64,000 nt of DNA from Rhodococcus sp. 4CII (GCF_014256275.1 NZ_JACCFE010000002.1:2728001-2792000); one strand, 5' to 3'; shown: positions 34,493-43,786, numbered from the stretch's first letter. The notes: generated by a model from the letters alone, not told the origin. Made by a program: numbers and translations.

Positions 34493-35194
34493 ATGGATAC
34501 TGACAGCACACCAGAGCCCGAGAACGGGCCGGACGCCCGGCCACCCGCCCCGGCGCCGACCTCGGACACATCGGAACCAGTGACGGCGTCAACCGGGAGC
34601 CTGGAACGCGATATCCGCGCCGCGAGCCGCACCGGCCGCTACGCCCTGGCCACCGCCCTCTGCGCAGCAATCGTGTCCAGCGCCGTCTCGGCCGGATCAG
34701 CCGTCTATGTCAGCAGAAACGAGTTGGTGAGAAACGAGACCGTCGCAGTAGCCAAAGAGGTGCGAGAGAACCGGCAAAGGGTCTACGCGGATCTCATGAC
34801 CGGCGTCATCGAGTACCTCGAAGGACTCGGATACGTCAAAGGGACGCTGATGAGGAATCCTCCCGATCGGGAAACTGTCCGGGCGGCATTCGACGACCTC
34901 TCTGAGAAGGGAGAGGCGGCAATCAAGACCGTCAACATGGTCTTCCTGGTGGGGAGCATGCAGCTCATCCCGACACTCGACGAGTTCACAAATCCCTACA
35001 ATTCCTTCGTCAACGAACAGGTGAATCCCTTCGTTCTCCGCAACTTCGGAGGCGCCAGCGACGTCACCGACCCCGATGGACTACTGCGCGATGGCCCTGG
35101 ATTGATCGCCGAGATCGACCGGATCGTCGCAGTGACCGGGGATTTCTTAGGGAACTTCGTCGTGCGGGGGCGCGAGGACCTCGAAACCGGCTGA
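34493..35194 (+). CDS. Unrecognised protein with a single membrane helix
   Basis: A 233-residue protein. Residues 1-35 are Pro/Glu/Asp-rich and disordered, residues about 50-72 form one hydrophobic helix (YALATALCAAIVSSAVSAGSAVYV), and the rest is a soluble, mostly helical domain that starts with a probable coiled coil (SRNELVRNETVAVAKEVRENR). An inside-in, sensor- or scaffold-like topology is possible. The gene stands alone and no family is recognised. Confidence 0.65.
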   Translation: MDTDSTPEPENGPDARPPAPAPTSDTSEPVTASTGSLERDIRAASRTGRYALATALCAAIVSSAVSAGSAVYVSRNELVRNETVAVAKEVRENRQRVYADLMTGVIEYLEGLGYVKGTLMRNPPDRETVRAAFDDLSEKGEAAIKTVNMVFLVGSMQLIPTLDEFTNPYNSFVNEQVNPFVLRNFGGASDVTDPDGLLRDGPGLIAEIDRIVAVTGDFLGNFVVRGREDLETG

Positions 35195-35519
35195 ACCGTG
35201 ACATGCACCCGCCGATGCATGATCGCACCGGTCTGCAGCCCGTTGGACTTCGTCTCGGCTGGTTTCCGCCGAGACGGAGCAGAGCCATGAAGCTGGGACT
35301 GGCCCGCACAGAACCCGATCGAAGCGGTCATGCGGCGACTGAACGTGGTACCGGCGCCGCTGCTCGAAACGCAGAGGGCGTTACCCTGTCCCCGCCTGGG
35401 CATGGTGACCACACCCACTCGAGCGGTCGCGGTGTCATGGCAGATAGGGGTTCCGGCAGTAATGGCGCAGAAACCAACGAAGTTCGCGTAGCGCCTGGTC
35501 GGTGGGGATTTCTCGGTTC
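35195..35519. other. Intergenic, degenerate sequence
   Basis: No frame with similarity was found before the DeoR remnant; the stretch may hold the eroded 5' part of that gene, but I cannot align it. Confidence 0.3.
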
Positions 35520-35888
35520 GTCGCCCTGATCTCCACCGGCGGGCAGTATTACCAGTGGTGCGATGCCTACATGGGGGCAGTGACCACCGCCGCGCTGCAG
35601 AGCCTGCGCCGACGTCTTCTTCATGTCGACCCCCGCCATCGTGACGACGTCTGCTTCCACCAGCATCACGAAACAGTTCAGGTGAAGCGGGCGATGTTCG
35701 AGGCCGCCCAGAAGCGGGTGCTGTACGCCGACCACACCAAATTCGACCAACGCGCACTCCACGCCATGGCACCCCTATCCGATTTCGACACCGTGATCGT
35801 CGATTCGGCAACCAACCGGGACCATCTCGACCGACTCCGCGACGCCGGCATCCACATCGTCGTCGCCAAGACTCGACTTCGACACTGA
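35520..35888 (+). pseudogene. DeoR/GlpR-type regulator, C-terminal remnant
   Basis: The effector domain of a DeoR regulator is visible in pieces: QYYQWCDAYMGAVTTAALQSL, then in another frame ADVFFMSTPAIV, then back in the first frame DDVCFHQHHETVQVKRAM and AAQKRVLYADHTKFDQRALH, ending IHIVVAK. This order matches the DeoRC domain, with two frame changes. The N-terminal helix-turn-helix is missing. Confidence 0.75.
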
Positions 35889-36011
35889 CACTGGCAATGT
35901 CAGTTGGGGTCGCCGTAGCATCGGCCGAATTTTCGGGCGGATATGACGTAGCCCGCCGGTAGGCACCGGCTTTCGCATTCGACGGGCGTGCCGGGGCCTG
36001 TGGTGCTTGGC

Positions 36012-36902
36012 TTACCCGCCGATCGGATCGCCATCGCTGATCGCAGCACGGGCCCGGGCTCGTGTTTCGAGTTGGCCGAGCATTGCCTTCAGTCGTGTAT
36101 TGCGTTCGAGTGATCGGTCGATCAGCGGGTTGACGATGCCTCGAAGCGCCGAGATCGGCTGCCAACGCCGGGGAACCATGATGCGTGCCGACCGGTTCTC
36201 GATTCCGGTGACCATCCGGCCGGCGACGACCTCGGGTTCGATCGCGGAGGCAAGGAACTTGGGATAAAGCTGTTCGCGCATCGCGGTGATCAGATCGTTG
36301 TCCCCGAACGCGGCACGGGCGATGGGAGTCCGAACCCAGCCCGGATAGAGAACGCCGGCCGTGGCCCCGTGAATAGCCAGTTCGGTGCGCAGTGCTCGGC
36401 CGAACTGTTCGACCCCCGCTTTCGCCATGGCGTATGGCGCGTTGACAGTGCCGTTGAAGTACGCGTAGACCGAGGCCGTGACCAGGACGTGGCCGCGAGC
36501 GGCGATGATGTGCGGCAACGCCGCGTACACGGTGCGCCACACGCCGAGCAGATCGATCTCGACCACTTTCTCGAACATGGCGGGATCGATGGTGGCGATG
36601 GTCGCCGGTGGATCGGCGGCGATGCCGGCGTTGGCGACGACCACATCGAGGCTGCCGAATCTGGCCACGGCCTGTTCGACGATGTCGCGGAGTCCGTCGG
36701 TGTCGGTGACGTCGACGGCCAGTGGTAGGACGCGGGTGTCGCCGAGTCGGGCGGCGACCTTGTCGACAGCGTCCTGGTCGAGATCGGTGAGCACGGTGTT
36801 CGCACCGCGGGCGTGCAGTGCGGCGACGCTTGCGGCGCCGATCCCTCCTGCGGCACCGGTGATCAGGACGGTTTTACCGGAAAGACGCATTTTTGTGGGC
36901 AT
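36012..36902 (-). CDS. Short-chain dehydrogenase/reductase
   Basis: A 296-residue SDR. The Rossmann motif TGAAGGIG is at residues 16-23, NAG at about 93, and the catalytic YAMAK with upstream Ser at about 157-161. The 45-residue C-terminal extension (PISALRGIVNPLIDRSLERN) is shared with the neighbouring SDR, so the two are paralogues of one subfamily, often found with steroid, terpene or lipid catabolic genes. It is the last gene of the hydrolase-SDR-SDR operon. A start at 36890 (MRLSGKTV) is also possible. Substrate unknown. Confidence 0.88.
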   Translation of the reverse strand: MPTKMRLSGKTVLITGAAGGIGAASVAALHARGANTVLTDLDQDAVDKVAARLGDTRVLPLAVDVTDTDGLRDIVEQAVARFGSLDVVVANAGIAADPPATIATIDPAMFEKVVEIDLLGVWRTVYAALPHIIAARGHVLVTASVYAYFNGTVNAPYAMAKAGVEQFGRALRTELAIHGATAGVLYPGWVRTPIARAAFGDNDLITAMREQLYPKFLASAIEPEVVAGRMVTGIENRSARIMVPRRWQPISALRGIVNPLIDRSLERNTRLKAMLGQLETRARARAAISDGDPIGG

Positions 36903-36906
36903 GGAT

Positions 36907-37842
36907 TCAGACGCTCTCGTTCGGGGCGGCAGGACGAGGTGCCGCTACTTTCATGGAACCGCTCGCGGGGACGGTGGCGTACCGGTCGACGGCGGTGCGG
37001 TCGCGCCACCCGGTCGGGTCGGCCAGTTCGATCGCGCGGACGACGCTGCGGCGGTCGAATGACCGATCGACCACCGGGCGTAGCAGCCCGGGGAATTTCG
37101 CCATCAGCATATTGGCCCGCGGCGCAACGATCACCTTGGCACGTTTCTCGATCCCGGCGAGAATGGCATCGACCACGGTCTCGATGGGGATCATCTTGAA
37201 CAGGCCCTTTTCGTTGCCGCCCCAGAGTTCCTGACCGGCGGGATCGGCAACGACGTCGTCCATCAAGGTGGTGCGGAAGAAGGTGGGGTGGGCGCTGCCG
37301 ACACCGACGCCGAGGTGGCGCACCTCGAGTCGGATGCTGTCACACATCGCCCAGACTCCGGCCTTGCTCGCAGTGTAGGAACCCTGCAGCGGAGAGTGCC
37401 CGAACGCAGCCAGCGAGGAAATCGCGAGTAGGTAACCGCCGTGCGCACTCACGTGTGGGAGTGCGGCGCGGAAGGTGCGCCAGACGCCGGTGAGGTTGAT
37501 GTCGATGACTCGTTCGAACCCGGCCGGGTCCAGTGTCGCCATGGGCGCCATCGTGTCGATTCCCGCACCCGCGATCACGACATCGAGACGCCCGAAGTGC
37601 TCGGCCGCTTCCGTGAGCGTGGCCTCCAAGCTCGACAGATCGCGCACATCGGCGCGCCAGCCGCGGGCCACCGTTGTCGATCCGAGCGAACTGGCCTGCG
37701 CCCCGGCGAGGTCGGCATCGAGATCGAGCAGGGCAAGGTTCGCGCCGCAGGCCCGCAAAGCGGCGGCGAGTGCAGTGCCGAGGCCGCCGGTGGAACCGGT
37801 GATGGCGACGGTGCGCCCGGTCAGGGGATAGCGGGGCATCAT
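36907..37842 (-). CDS. Short-chain dehydrogenase/reductase, paralogue of next gene
   Basis: A 311-residue SDR with TGSTGGLG at about residues 13-20 and the active-site YTASK near 158. The C-terminal part (NMLMAKFPGLLRPVVDRSFDRR) matches the extension of the adjacent SDR. Its start overlaps the stop of the alpha/beta hydrolase (ATGA), and four bases separate it from the next SDR, so the three genes form a tight operon. The pair may catalyse successive or opposite redox steps on one alcohol; this is inferred from synteny. Confidence 0.88.
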   Translation of the reverse strand: MMPRYPLTGRTVAITGSTGGLGTALAAALRACGANLALLDLDADLAGAQASSLGSTTVARGWRADVRDLSSLEATLTEAAEHFGRLDVVIAGAGIDTMAPMATLDPAGFERVIDINLTGVWRTFRAALPHVSAHGGYLLAISSLAAFGHSPLQGSYTASKAGVWAMCDSIRLEVRHLGVGVGSAHPTFFRTTLMDDVVADPAGQELWGGNEKGLFKMIPIETVVDAILAGIEKRAKVIVAPRANMLMAKFPGLLRPVVDRSFDRRSVVRAIELADPTGWRDRTAVDRYATVPASGSMKVAAPRPAAPNESV

Positions 37843-38750
37843 GTGTGGTCCTTCGCATCCGAAGGTGTGGGCGGTACGTGCGTGGCCAGGAACCGGATCT
37901 GGTCGGCGACGACTCGTTCGAACGCCTCACCGACGTAGATATCGAAGTGGCCTTCGGAGTACAGCCGGATCTCACCCCGAGGGGCTGTACGGGCGTGGCG
38001 CAGTGTCGCTTTCGCGGGTGCCACTGAATCGTTCTCGCACACGGCGAACAGGATCGGGCACCGCACGTTGCGTGCGGCGCGGCCGGGAATGCGGAATGGG
38101 ACAGCCAATGCGATCCGAGCTGCGACCTCGTTGGTGAATGCCATGCCCTGCGGCACCAATGCCAGATAACCGGGCTGTGCGTCGGGTGCGCTCATCAGCG
38201 CCGTCGAGCCCGCAGGCCCCGAAGTGGCAACCAGCAACGGATCTTTGCCCCATCTGGCACCGATGCTGTCGGCCACGCCGCGGGCGGTGACCTTCATCGA
38301 GGCCAGCGGCGGCATCGCGAGCACCGAAGCCGGCCCGTCTGTGAACGGACACTGCGCGATCACTGCGGCAATGTCGTCGTCGCATGCCGCGACGGCGATG
38401 ACATGCCCGCCACCGAACGAGGTCCCCCACAACACGATTCGACTTCCATCAACCGAATCAAGGGATCGAACGAAATCGATGGCGGCCCGCCAGTCGTCGC
38501 GCTGACGATCGATGTCGAGCAACTGCCGCGGCTCACCGTCGCTGTCGCCGAAGTGGCGGTAGTCGAACACCAGGCATGCATACCCCGCGTCGGTGAATCG
38601 CGCGGCGAAGGCGTCGAGGCGCATGCCACGAACGGCCCCCAGACCGTGCGCCATCACGATCACCGGCGCAGGCTCCCCCGAGGGTAGATACAGCCACGCG
38701 GCGCACTTGACACCACCTGACGAAAACCGCAGGTCGAGACGTTTTCCCAT
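37839..38750 (-). CDS. Alpha/beta hydrolase (dienelactone-hydrolase/acetyl-xylan-esterase-like)
   Basis: A 303-residue hydrolase. The oxyanion region is PVIVMAHGLGAVRGM, the nucleophile Ser lies in LWGTSFGGGHV, and the acid and His fall in ENDSVAP and EGHFDIYVG. This group cleaves esters or lactones and is common in actinobacteria beside SDR genes. It is the first gene of the operon, divergent from the TetR gene across a region with three operators. A lactone or ester substrate for the two SDR steps is inferred. Confidence 0.87.
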   Translation of the reverse strand: MGKRLDLRFSSGGVKCAAWLYLPSGEPAPVIVMAHGLGAVRGMRLDAFAARFTDAGYACLVFDYRHFGDSDGEPRQLLDIDRQRDDWRAAIDFVRSLDSVDGSRIVLWGTSFGGGHVIAVAACDDDIAAVIAQCPFTDGPASVLAMPPLASMKVTARGVADSIGARWGKDPLLVATSGPAGSTALMSAPDAQPGYLALVPQGMAFTNEVAARIALAVPFRIPGRAARNVRCPILFAVCENDSVAPAKATLRHARTAPRGEIRLYSEGHFDIYVGEAFERVVADQIRFLATHVPPTPSDAKDHT

Positions 38751-38804
38751 GCCCGTTCACTCCTTTGCACTGGCGAGCCACTATGACCGCCGTCACTCAC
38801 TGTA

Positions 38805-38854
38805 TGGAATCCATTCCAAAAATGGAAGGCATTCCAACAATGGGATCGAATCCA
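38805..38854. promoter_or_regulatory. Three tandem TGGAA-N4-TTCCA operators, 18-bp spacing
   Basis: Imperfect or perfect palindromes start at 38805 (TGGAATCCATTCCA), 38823 (TGGAAGGCATTCCA) and 38841 (TGGGATCGAATCCA), exactly 18 bases apart, between the hydrolase and TetR start codons. The spacing puts adjacent sites on nearly the same DNA face after about 1.7 turns. Binding by the adjacent TetR protein, with autoregulation, is the natural inference. Confidence 0.8.
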
Positions 38855-38876
38855 GCTGTGCGTCTATAGTGGAAGC

Positions 38877-39494
38877 ATGACTACGGAGGGCTTGACCCGG
38901 ACGACACGGCGTGCGGCGGCGAACTCCCGCGCCATCGTCGACGCCGCGGAAGAACTGATCCTCGAGGTCGGCTCCGACGCACTGACATTGGACGCAGTCT
39001 CCGCACGGGCCGATGTCGCGGTCCAAACGATCTACAACCGGGTCGGCGGTCGCTCGGCGCTTCTGATCGCAGTCGCAGAGCGCGCGTTCGAGGAGAACCG
39101 TCAGTACATGGACGCTGCCTACGCCGCCCCCGGCACACCGATCGAAAGGGTGTTGCGGGCCGCCGAGGCGTACACCCGCTTCGCCGTCGAACGACCACAC
39201 CAATTCCGACTGCTCGCCGATCCACCGAACGAGCCCAACGCACTCGCCCGCGTCGCAGACCTCATCGAAGAACAAAACACCAAACTCGCCACAGCGATCT
39301 CCGACGGCATCGCCGACGAGACCATCCCCGCCCACATCGATCCGACGATGACCGCCACAGTGCTCTGGGCAGCATGGAACGGAATCCTCGCCCTGCGATG
39401 GCGCGCGGATCGACTCCGAGCCGACGACACACAGATCCAAGGACTCGTGGCCACCATGGCCCAGATCGTCATCAACGGGCTCACCAAGGACTGA
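38877..39494 (+). CDS. TetR-family transcriptional regulator
   Basis: A 205-residue repressor. The helix-turn-helix is residues about 15-62 (SRAIVDAAEELILEVGSDALTLDAVSARADV, then AVQTIYNRVGGRSALLIAV). The C-terminal ligand domain is generic. Its start codon lies 23 bases beyond the last of three operators, and it faces the hydrolase-SDR-SDR operon, so it probably represses both directions. The inducer is unknown. Confidence 0.92.
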   Translation: MTTEGLTRTTRRAAANSRAIVDAAEELILEVGSDALTLDAVSARADVAVQTIYNRVGGRSALLIAVAERAFEENRQYMDAAYAAPGTPIERVLRAAEAYTRFAVERPHQFRLLADPPNEPNALARVADLIEEQNTKLATAISDGIADETIPAHIDPTMTATVLWAAWNGILALRWRADRLRADDTQIQGLVATMAQIVINGLTKD

Positions 39495-40009
39495 TGAGGT
39501 CGACCCCGGCACACCCAGGTCACCTTCGGCTCCCCAATCGCGGACAGCGCAGAGCGCTGTGGCCTGGTCGGATCGACAGAACAGCCGTATCGAGGCTGCG
39601 CAGCAGGGGCGTCGCGACGAGGATCGCGAATGGCGTACTGGCTACCACTCGATGACGGCGCCACGCGAGTTCTCGGGGATTGCAGGTGGCGGTTTACTTG
39701 CGGGCTTCTACGAGGGAGTGTGCGAGCGCGGGTAGCACGGTGCCGGTCGGTGTCAGCCCTGCCGCGGTGAGGCTGCGCCACACCGGAGAACAGTGGTCCG
39801 CGACTCGGATATGAGAGTCATGACAGCTCCCTATTCTGGTAGCGGACGGAATGCGTGCCTCCGATTCTCGTCGTCTGCGCCGTGATTTGTCTGACGATTG
39901 GGCGCGGTGTCCGGCCGAGGGAGCGCGCCAGACGCCTGGTATCGGAGCACAGGCACACTTCAGACCGTGCGCGTACTCCATGATCGTGTTCGGTGACCGT
40001 TCACCGTCG
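39495..40009. other. Intergenic, 515 bases with a short unplaced coding scrap
   Basis: A minus-strand piece at about 39790-39694 (GLTPTGTVLPALAHSLVEARK before a stop) looks like the coding end of some protein but I cannot name it. The rest shows nothing. The right part adjoins the IS21 element and its duplication. Confidence 0.35.
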
Positions 40010-40015
40010 GTCAGG
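40010..40015. repeat. Target-site duplication, left copy (GTCAGG)
   Basis: Direct repeat of 42661-42666, flanking the IS21-family element; the size is within the 4-8 bases typical for the family. Confidence 0.8.
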
Positions 40016-40205
40016 TGTCAGCGGTCATGTAATTCCCCAGGTTGAGGGGTTCGGCCGTCACGTAATTCCCCACCCTGCCGTCACGTAATTCCCCACCCTG
40101 GGGCGTGTCGGCCGGGGTTCGGGTGCTGCTGCAGGTTCGCTCCTGACTGGGCCATCGACAACGGGCCCGGGAAGGGGCCTGACGGTGGCAAGGAGAACGT
40201 GGACG

Positions 40206-41744
40206 ATGACCGATCTGATGGAGTTGTTCCGGCACTGGCATGCCGGCCGGTCCCAGGTGCAGATCTCGACGGCCCTGGGGATCGACCGCAAGACGATCCG
40301 GAAATACCTGGCACCCGCGTTGGCGGCGGGGCTGGCGCACGGCGAGGGCGGGAAGTTCGACGAGGCCCTCTGGCGGGAGCTGATCTCGGGGTGGTTTCCG
40401 GAGGTCGGCGACCCGTCGGCGAGGGCGGTGACGTGGCCGGCGATCGCCGCGCACCACGACTGGATCAACGGGCAGCTGACCGCGTCGGTGACGGTCGCGA
40501 CGATTGCGCAACGCCTACGTGACGACCACGGCGTCGCGGTGTCCGAGTCGACGGTACGTCGTTATGTGGCAGCGCGATTCGCCGATCAGGTGGCGGAGAC
40601 GAAGGTGACGGTGCCCCGTGGCCCGGTCCCGCCCGGCGACGAGGCCCAGGTCGACTACGGCAAGCTCGGCATGTGGCGGGATCCGGCCACCGACCGTCGG
40701 GTGGCGGTATGGGCGTTCGCGATGATCCTGACCTGCTCGCGGATGCTGTTCGTCCAGCCGGTGCTGCGGATGGACCAGACCTCGTGGTGCGCCTCGCACG
40801 TCGCGGCGTTCGAGCTCTTCGGCGGCGTCCCGGCCCGGATGGTGTGCGACAACCTCAAAACCGGGGTCGACCGGCCGGACCTGTACGACCCGAAGATCAA
40901 CCGCGCCTATGCCGAGCTCGCCCGGTTCTACGGGCTGTTGATCGACCCGGCTCGCGCCGGCAAGCCGAAGGACAAACCGCGGATCGAGCGTCCGATGCCC
41001 TATATCCGCGACTCGTTCTTCAAGGGCCGGGAGTTCACCTCACTGGCGCAGATGCAGGACGCCGCCCTGGCCTGGTGCACCGATGTCTACGGCCGGCACC
41101 AGCACCGCGGTCTCGACGGAGCGCAGCCGACAGCGGTGTTCGAGGCCATCGAAAAGCACCGTCTCACACAGCTTCCACCGCGACCATTCGAACCGGTCCT
41201 CTATCAGGCCGGGAAGGTTGCCCCGGACTGTCATGTCAAGGCCGGCAAGGCCCTGTATTCGGTGCCCTGGCGGCTGATCGGCCAGCAGGTGCTGATTCGC
41301 ACCAGCGGCGACGTGGTGCAGATCTTCCATACCGAGCAGGTGGTCGCCACCCACGTGCTGCACCTGTCGGGGCGGTCGACGAACCCCGAGCACTACCCGC
41401 CGCACAAGATCGCCTACACACTGCAGACCGTGTCCTGGTGCAGGGCGCAGGCCGAGCAGATCGGTCCCGGCGCGGTCGCCGTGGTCGCCGAGTTGTCGCA
41501 GGTAAACGCGTTGCATCGGCTGCGGGCGATCCAGGGCATCGTCCGGCTGCGGGACCGCTACGAGGATCGGCGCCTGAATGCGGCGTGCGCCCGTGCCCTC
41601 GAGGTCGGGGACCCCAGCTACCGCACCGTCAAGGGCATCCTCGCCGCCGGCACCGAACACGACGGACAGCCCGCCCCGGCCGCCGCGCCGGCGCCGGCGT
41701 TCCTGCGCGGACCCGACGCCTTCGACGCCGAACGCACCGCCTGA
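40206..41744 (+). CDS. istA: IS21-family transposase IstA
   Basis: A 512-residue DDE transposase. The N-terminal helix-turn-helix is HAGRSQVQISTALGIDRKTI followed by a second such motif (VAVSESTVRRYVAARF). The catalytic core starts at GDEAQVDYGKLGMW (first Asp), with MVCDNLKTG holding the second. The start at 40206 has AAGGAG ten bases upstream; a GTG at 40185 is also in frame. IstB follows after 53 bases. Terminal repeats fit the element, so it is presumed functional. Confidence 0.93.
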   Translation: MTDLMELFRHWHAGRSQVQISTALGIDRKTIRKYLAPALAAGLAHGEGGKFDEALWRELISGWFPEVGDPSARAVTWPAIAAHHDWINGQLTASVTVATIAQRLRDDHGVAVSESTVRRYVAARFADQVAETKVTVPRGPVPPGDEAQVDYGKLGMWRDPATDRRVAVWAFAMILTCSRMLFVQPVLRMDQTSWCASHVAAFELFGGVPARMVCDNLKTGVDRPDLYDPKINRAYAELARFYGLLIDPARAGKPKDKPRIERPMPYIRDSFFKGREFTSLAQMQDAALAWCTDVYGRHQHRGLDGAQPTAVFEAIEKHRLTQLPPRPFEPVLYQAGKVAPDCHVKAGKALYSVPWRLIGQQVLIRTSGDVVQIFHTEQVVATHVLHLSGRSTNPEHYPPHKIAYTLQTVSWCRAQAEQIGPGAVAVVAELSQVNALHRLRAIQGIVRLRDRYEDRRLNAACARALEVGDPSYRTVKGILAAGTEHDGQPAPAAAPAPAFLRGPDAFDAERTA

Positions 41745-41797
41745 TCTCGACTCCACCCAACTGTCCTGCAATCACGTTGAACCAGGAGGTTTCTGTG

Positions 41798-42562
41798 ATG
41801 ACCATTCATGATCCCAGCCTGCGTGCTGCACTGAAGACATTGAAGTTGACCGGGATGCTCGACACGCTCGATGCCCGGCTCGCCCAAACCCGGGACGGGC
41901 AGCTCGGACACCTCGAATTCCTCCAAGTGCTGTGTGAGGACGAAATCGCCCGCCGGGAAACGGCGGCGCTGGCCCGCCGGCTGCGGCGGGCCAGGTTCGA
42001 GCAACAGGCCACGTTCGAGGACTTCGATTTCACGGCGAACCCGAAACTCCCGGCGGCGATGCTGCGGGACCTGGCCGCCCTGCGCTGGCTCGACGCCGGC
42101 GAGTCGGTCATTCTCTACGGACCCGTTGGGGTCGGCAAAACCCATGTGGCACAAGCACTCGGGCATCATGTCGCCCGCCGCGGTGGGGACGTGCGTTTCG
42201 TCAAGTGCTCCCGCATGCTTGCCGACCTCGCCGGTGGCCATGCCGACCGCACCATCGGTCAGCGGATGCGCGAATACACCCGTCCGCTGGTGTTGATCAT
42301 CGACGACTTCGCGATGCGCGAGCACACCACCACCCAGTCGGATGACCTCTACGATCTCGTCTCCGACCGGGCGATCGCCGGCAAACCGCTGATTCTGACG
42401 AGCAACCGCGCCCCGAAGGACTGGTACCCGCTGTTCCCGAACCCGGTCGTCGCCGAGTCGCTCCTCGACCGGCTCATCAACACCAGCCACCAAACCCTGA
42501 TGGACGGACCGTCCTACCGACCCCGCAAACGACCCGGACATCGCACCGCCGGCGCAACCTGA
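41798..42562 (+). CDS. istB: IS21-family helper ATPase IstB
   Basis: A 254-residue AAA+ ATPase that selects target DNA and stimulates IstA. Walker A is GPVGVGKTHVA (Lys115) and Walker B is LVLIIDDF; LTSNRAPKDWYPLF is the sensor region typical of the family. An ideal AGGAGG lies about ten bases before the ATG. The frame is intact. Confidence 0.95.
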   Translation: MTIHDPSLRAALKTLKLTGMLDTLDARLAQTRDGQLGHLEFLQVLCEDEIARRETAALARRLRRARFEQQATFEDFDFTANPKLPAAMLRDLAALRWLDAGESVILYGPVGVGKTHVAQALGHHVARRGGDVRFVKCSRMLADLAGGHADRTIGQRMREYTRPLVLIIDDFAMREHTTTQSDDLYDLVSDRAIAGKPLILTSNRAPKDWYPLFPNPVVAESLLDRLINTSHQTLMDGPSYRPRKRPGHRTAGAT

Positions 42563-42660
42563 TCCGCACCCCCACCCGCTCGGGTTACCCTCGACTCAGC
42601 ACGCCCGAGCATGGGGAATTACGTGACGGACACCCCTGGGGAATTACGTGACGGTCGACA

Positions 42661-42666
42661 GTCAGG
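42661..42666. repeat. Target-site duplication, right copy (GTCAGG)
   Basis: Partner of 40010-40015. Confidence 0.8.
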
Positions 42667-42860
42667 TACACCAGATACCACTGAATCGGCGCGATACAGC
42701 CGCGTCGCCATCGCCAAGCCCAACACAGTCGCTGGGGCCATACCGCTAGCCGATCCTTGAAGGGACGGCGAATCAGCGGTGTCACCCGCGCGGTATGACG
42801 ACCTGATTGCGGTCCACGCAAGCGAGAACGTAGACGCTCGGTGCCGACTAACCTGGGGTT

Positions 42861-43094
42861 ATGGAGCACTACGTACGCAAGGAACCGATCCCGTACGTGT
42901 CAGAGACTGTGCCCGACTCGAGGCGCTGGTTCCAGAGGATGACGTTTCAAGACCTCCTGCGTGGCCTCCGAGGGCTACTCCCTGACCGGAAACCGAGCTC
43001 CTATTCCTCGGTCTCGCCTCGGCGCATGGACGGCTCTCATACTGACATTTTTCCTTTCAACAGCAGTGGCGGCGGTGTAGGCGGCGGACTATAG
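42861..43094 (+). CDS. Possible small protein, unrecognised
   Basis: A 77-residue frame starting ATG-GAG-CAC. It contains RWFQRMTFQDLLRGLRGLLPDR, possibly an amphipathic helix, and a Gly-rich end (SSGGGVGGGL). The ribosome binding site is weak (a run of G residues about five bases upstream). Codon use is near random, so this could be noise in a 580-base region between the IS21 element and the secreted-protein gene; no other content is seen there. Confidence 0.3.
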   Translation: MEHYVRKEPIPYVSETVPDSRRWFQRMTFQDLLRGLRGLLPDRKPSSYSSVSPRRMDGSHTDIFPFNSSGGGVGGGL

Positions 43095-43249
43095 CGCCTG
43101 CGGCACAGAACCCGTCGCCTGTCGCGGATCGACTTACGGGAAGAACTCCGGCTGCGGTCAGCACTCGCTGGGCGCCAAGATCGTCCCGGTGACGGTTGGG
43201 CTTGCGGGCGACGGATCGCTAAGGATCGCTCTAGTCACCGATATCGGCA

Positions 43250-43786
43250 CTACGGGACTTCAAAGTTGCCGAGCCCCGGGTGGACCAGCATCTTGTAACC
43301 CCACAAGCCGTAAGGGACGACCGTGTCGACGTCGGCGACCGCGACAACCGTGCCGCGGCCGGTGATCGCCGTTGCGGGAGCGTATCGGCACCAATCCTCC
43401 GGCGCGATGGGCCGCGTGTAGTCCCGCTCCACGATCTGGAGCGCGGCGGTGCCGACGACACCGGTACTCAGATTCCGCCAATTCACCATCACGTCGACGC
43501 AGTAGGCCCAGTTCGCTGCAGGCTCCGTTGCGAAGGTCACCACGCCGGGTGGACCCATCGTTGCCGACGGCGACACGGTCGTCACCGGCGGCAGGTTCCA
43601 GCACGGAAACGTACTGCCCAGGCATCCCACGACGAACCGCACCGGGACCTGGAACACCGTCGTCGTCGCCTGGCTCGGAGGCGGGTTCGCCGTCGCGACG
43701 GCGGCCGAGCAGAGGGGAAGGACGAGGATAGCCACGGATCCCACGACCCAGGCGACGGACGACCGAAGAATCGCAGAACAGCGCAT
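43250..43786 (-). CDS. Secreted protein of unknown function
   Basis: A 178-residue protein with a Sec signal peptide: basic MRCSAILR, hydrophobic VAWVVGSVAILVLPLCSA, and a probable cleavage after AVATA-N. The mature part has paired cysteines (VVGCLGSTFPCW, WAYCVDV, DWCRYAP) that could form two disulphides, and reads like an immunoglobulin-like beta domain. GGAGGGG lies just before the start at 43786. It is monocistronic. Homologues are likely in Nocardia and Rhodococcus, but I do not recognise a named family. Confidence 0.75.
   Translation of the reverse strand: MRCSAILRSSVAWVVGSVAILVLPLCSAAVATANPPPSQATTTVFQVPVRFVVGCLGSTFPCWNLPPVTTVSPSATMGPPGVVTFATEPAANWAYCVDVMVNWRNLSTGVVGTAALQIVERDYTRPIAPEDWCRYAPATAITGRGTVVAVADVDTVVPYGLWGYKMLVHPGLGNFEVP

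Larger units (their letters stand above)
40016..42660. mobile_element. Complete IS21-family insertion sequence
   Basis: 2645 bases with TGTC ends, two genes (istA, istB) and multiple terminal repeats. The word GTCA(C/T)GTAATTCCCC occurs three times at the left end (40024, 40057, 40080) and twice, inverted, at the right end (42613-42627 and 42638-42652), the internal transposase-binding repeats of IS21. It is bracketed by the 6-base duplication GTCAGG. All parts look intact, so the element is probably active. Confidence 0.9.

Noticed and set aside
40016..40094. The AT-rich GTCACGTAATTCCCC repeats as a possible CRISPR array.
   Set aside because: Three copies at irregular spacing with inverted partners at the other end are IS21 terminal repeats; there are no spacers or cas genes.
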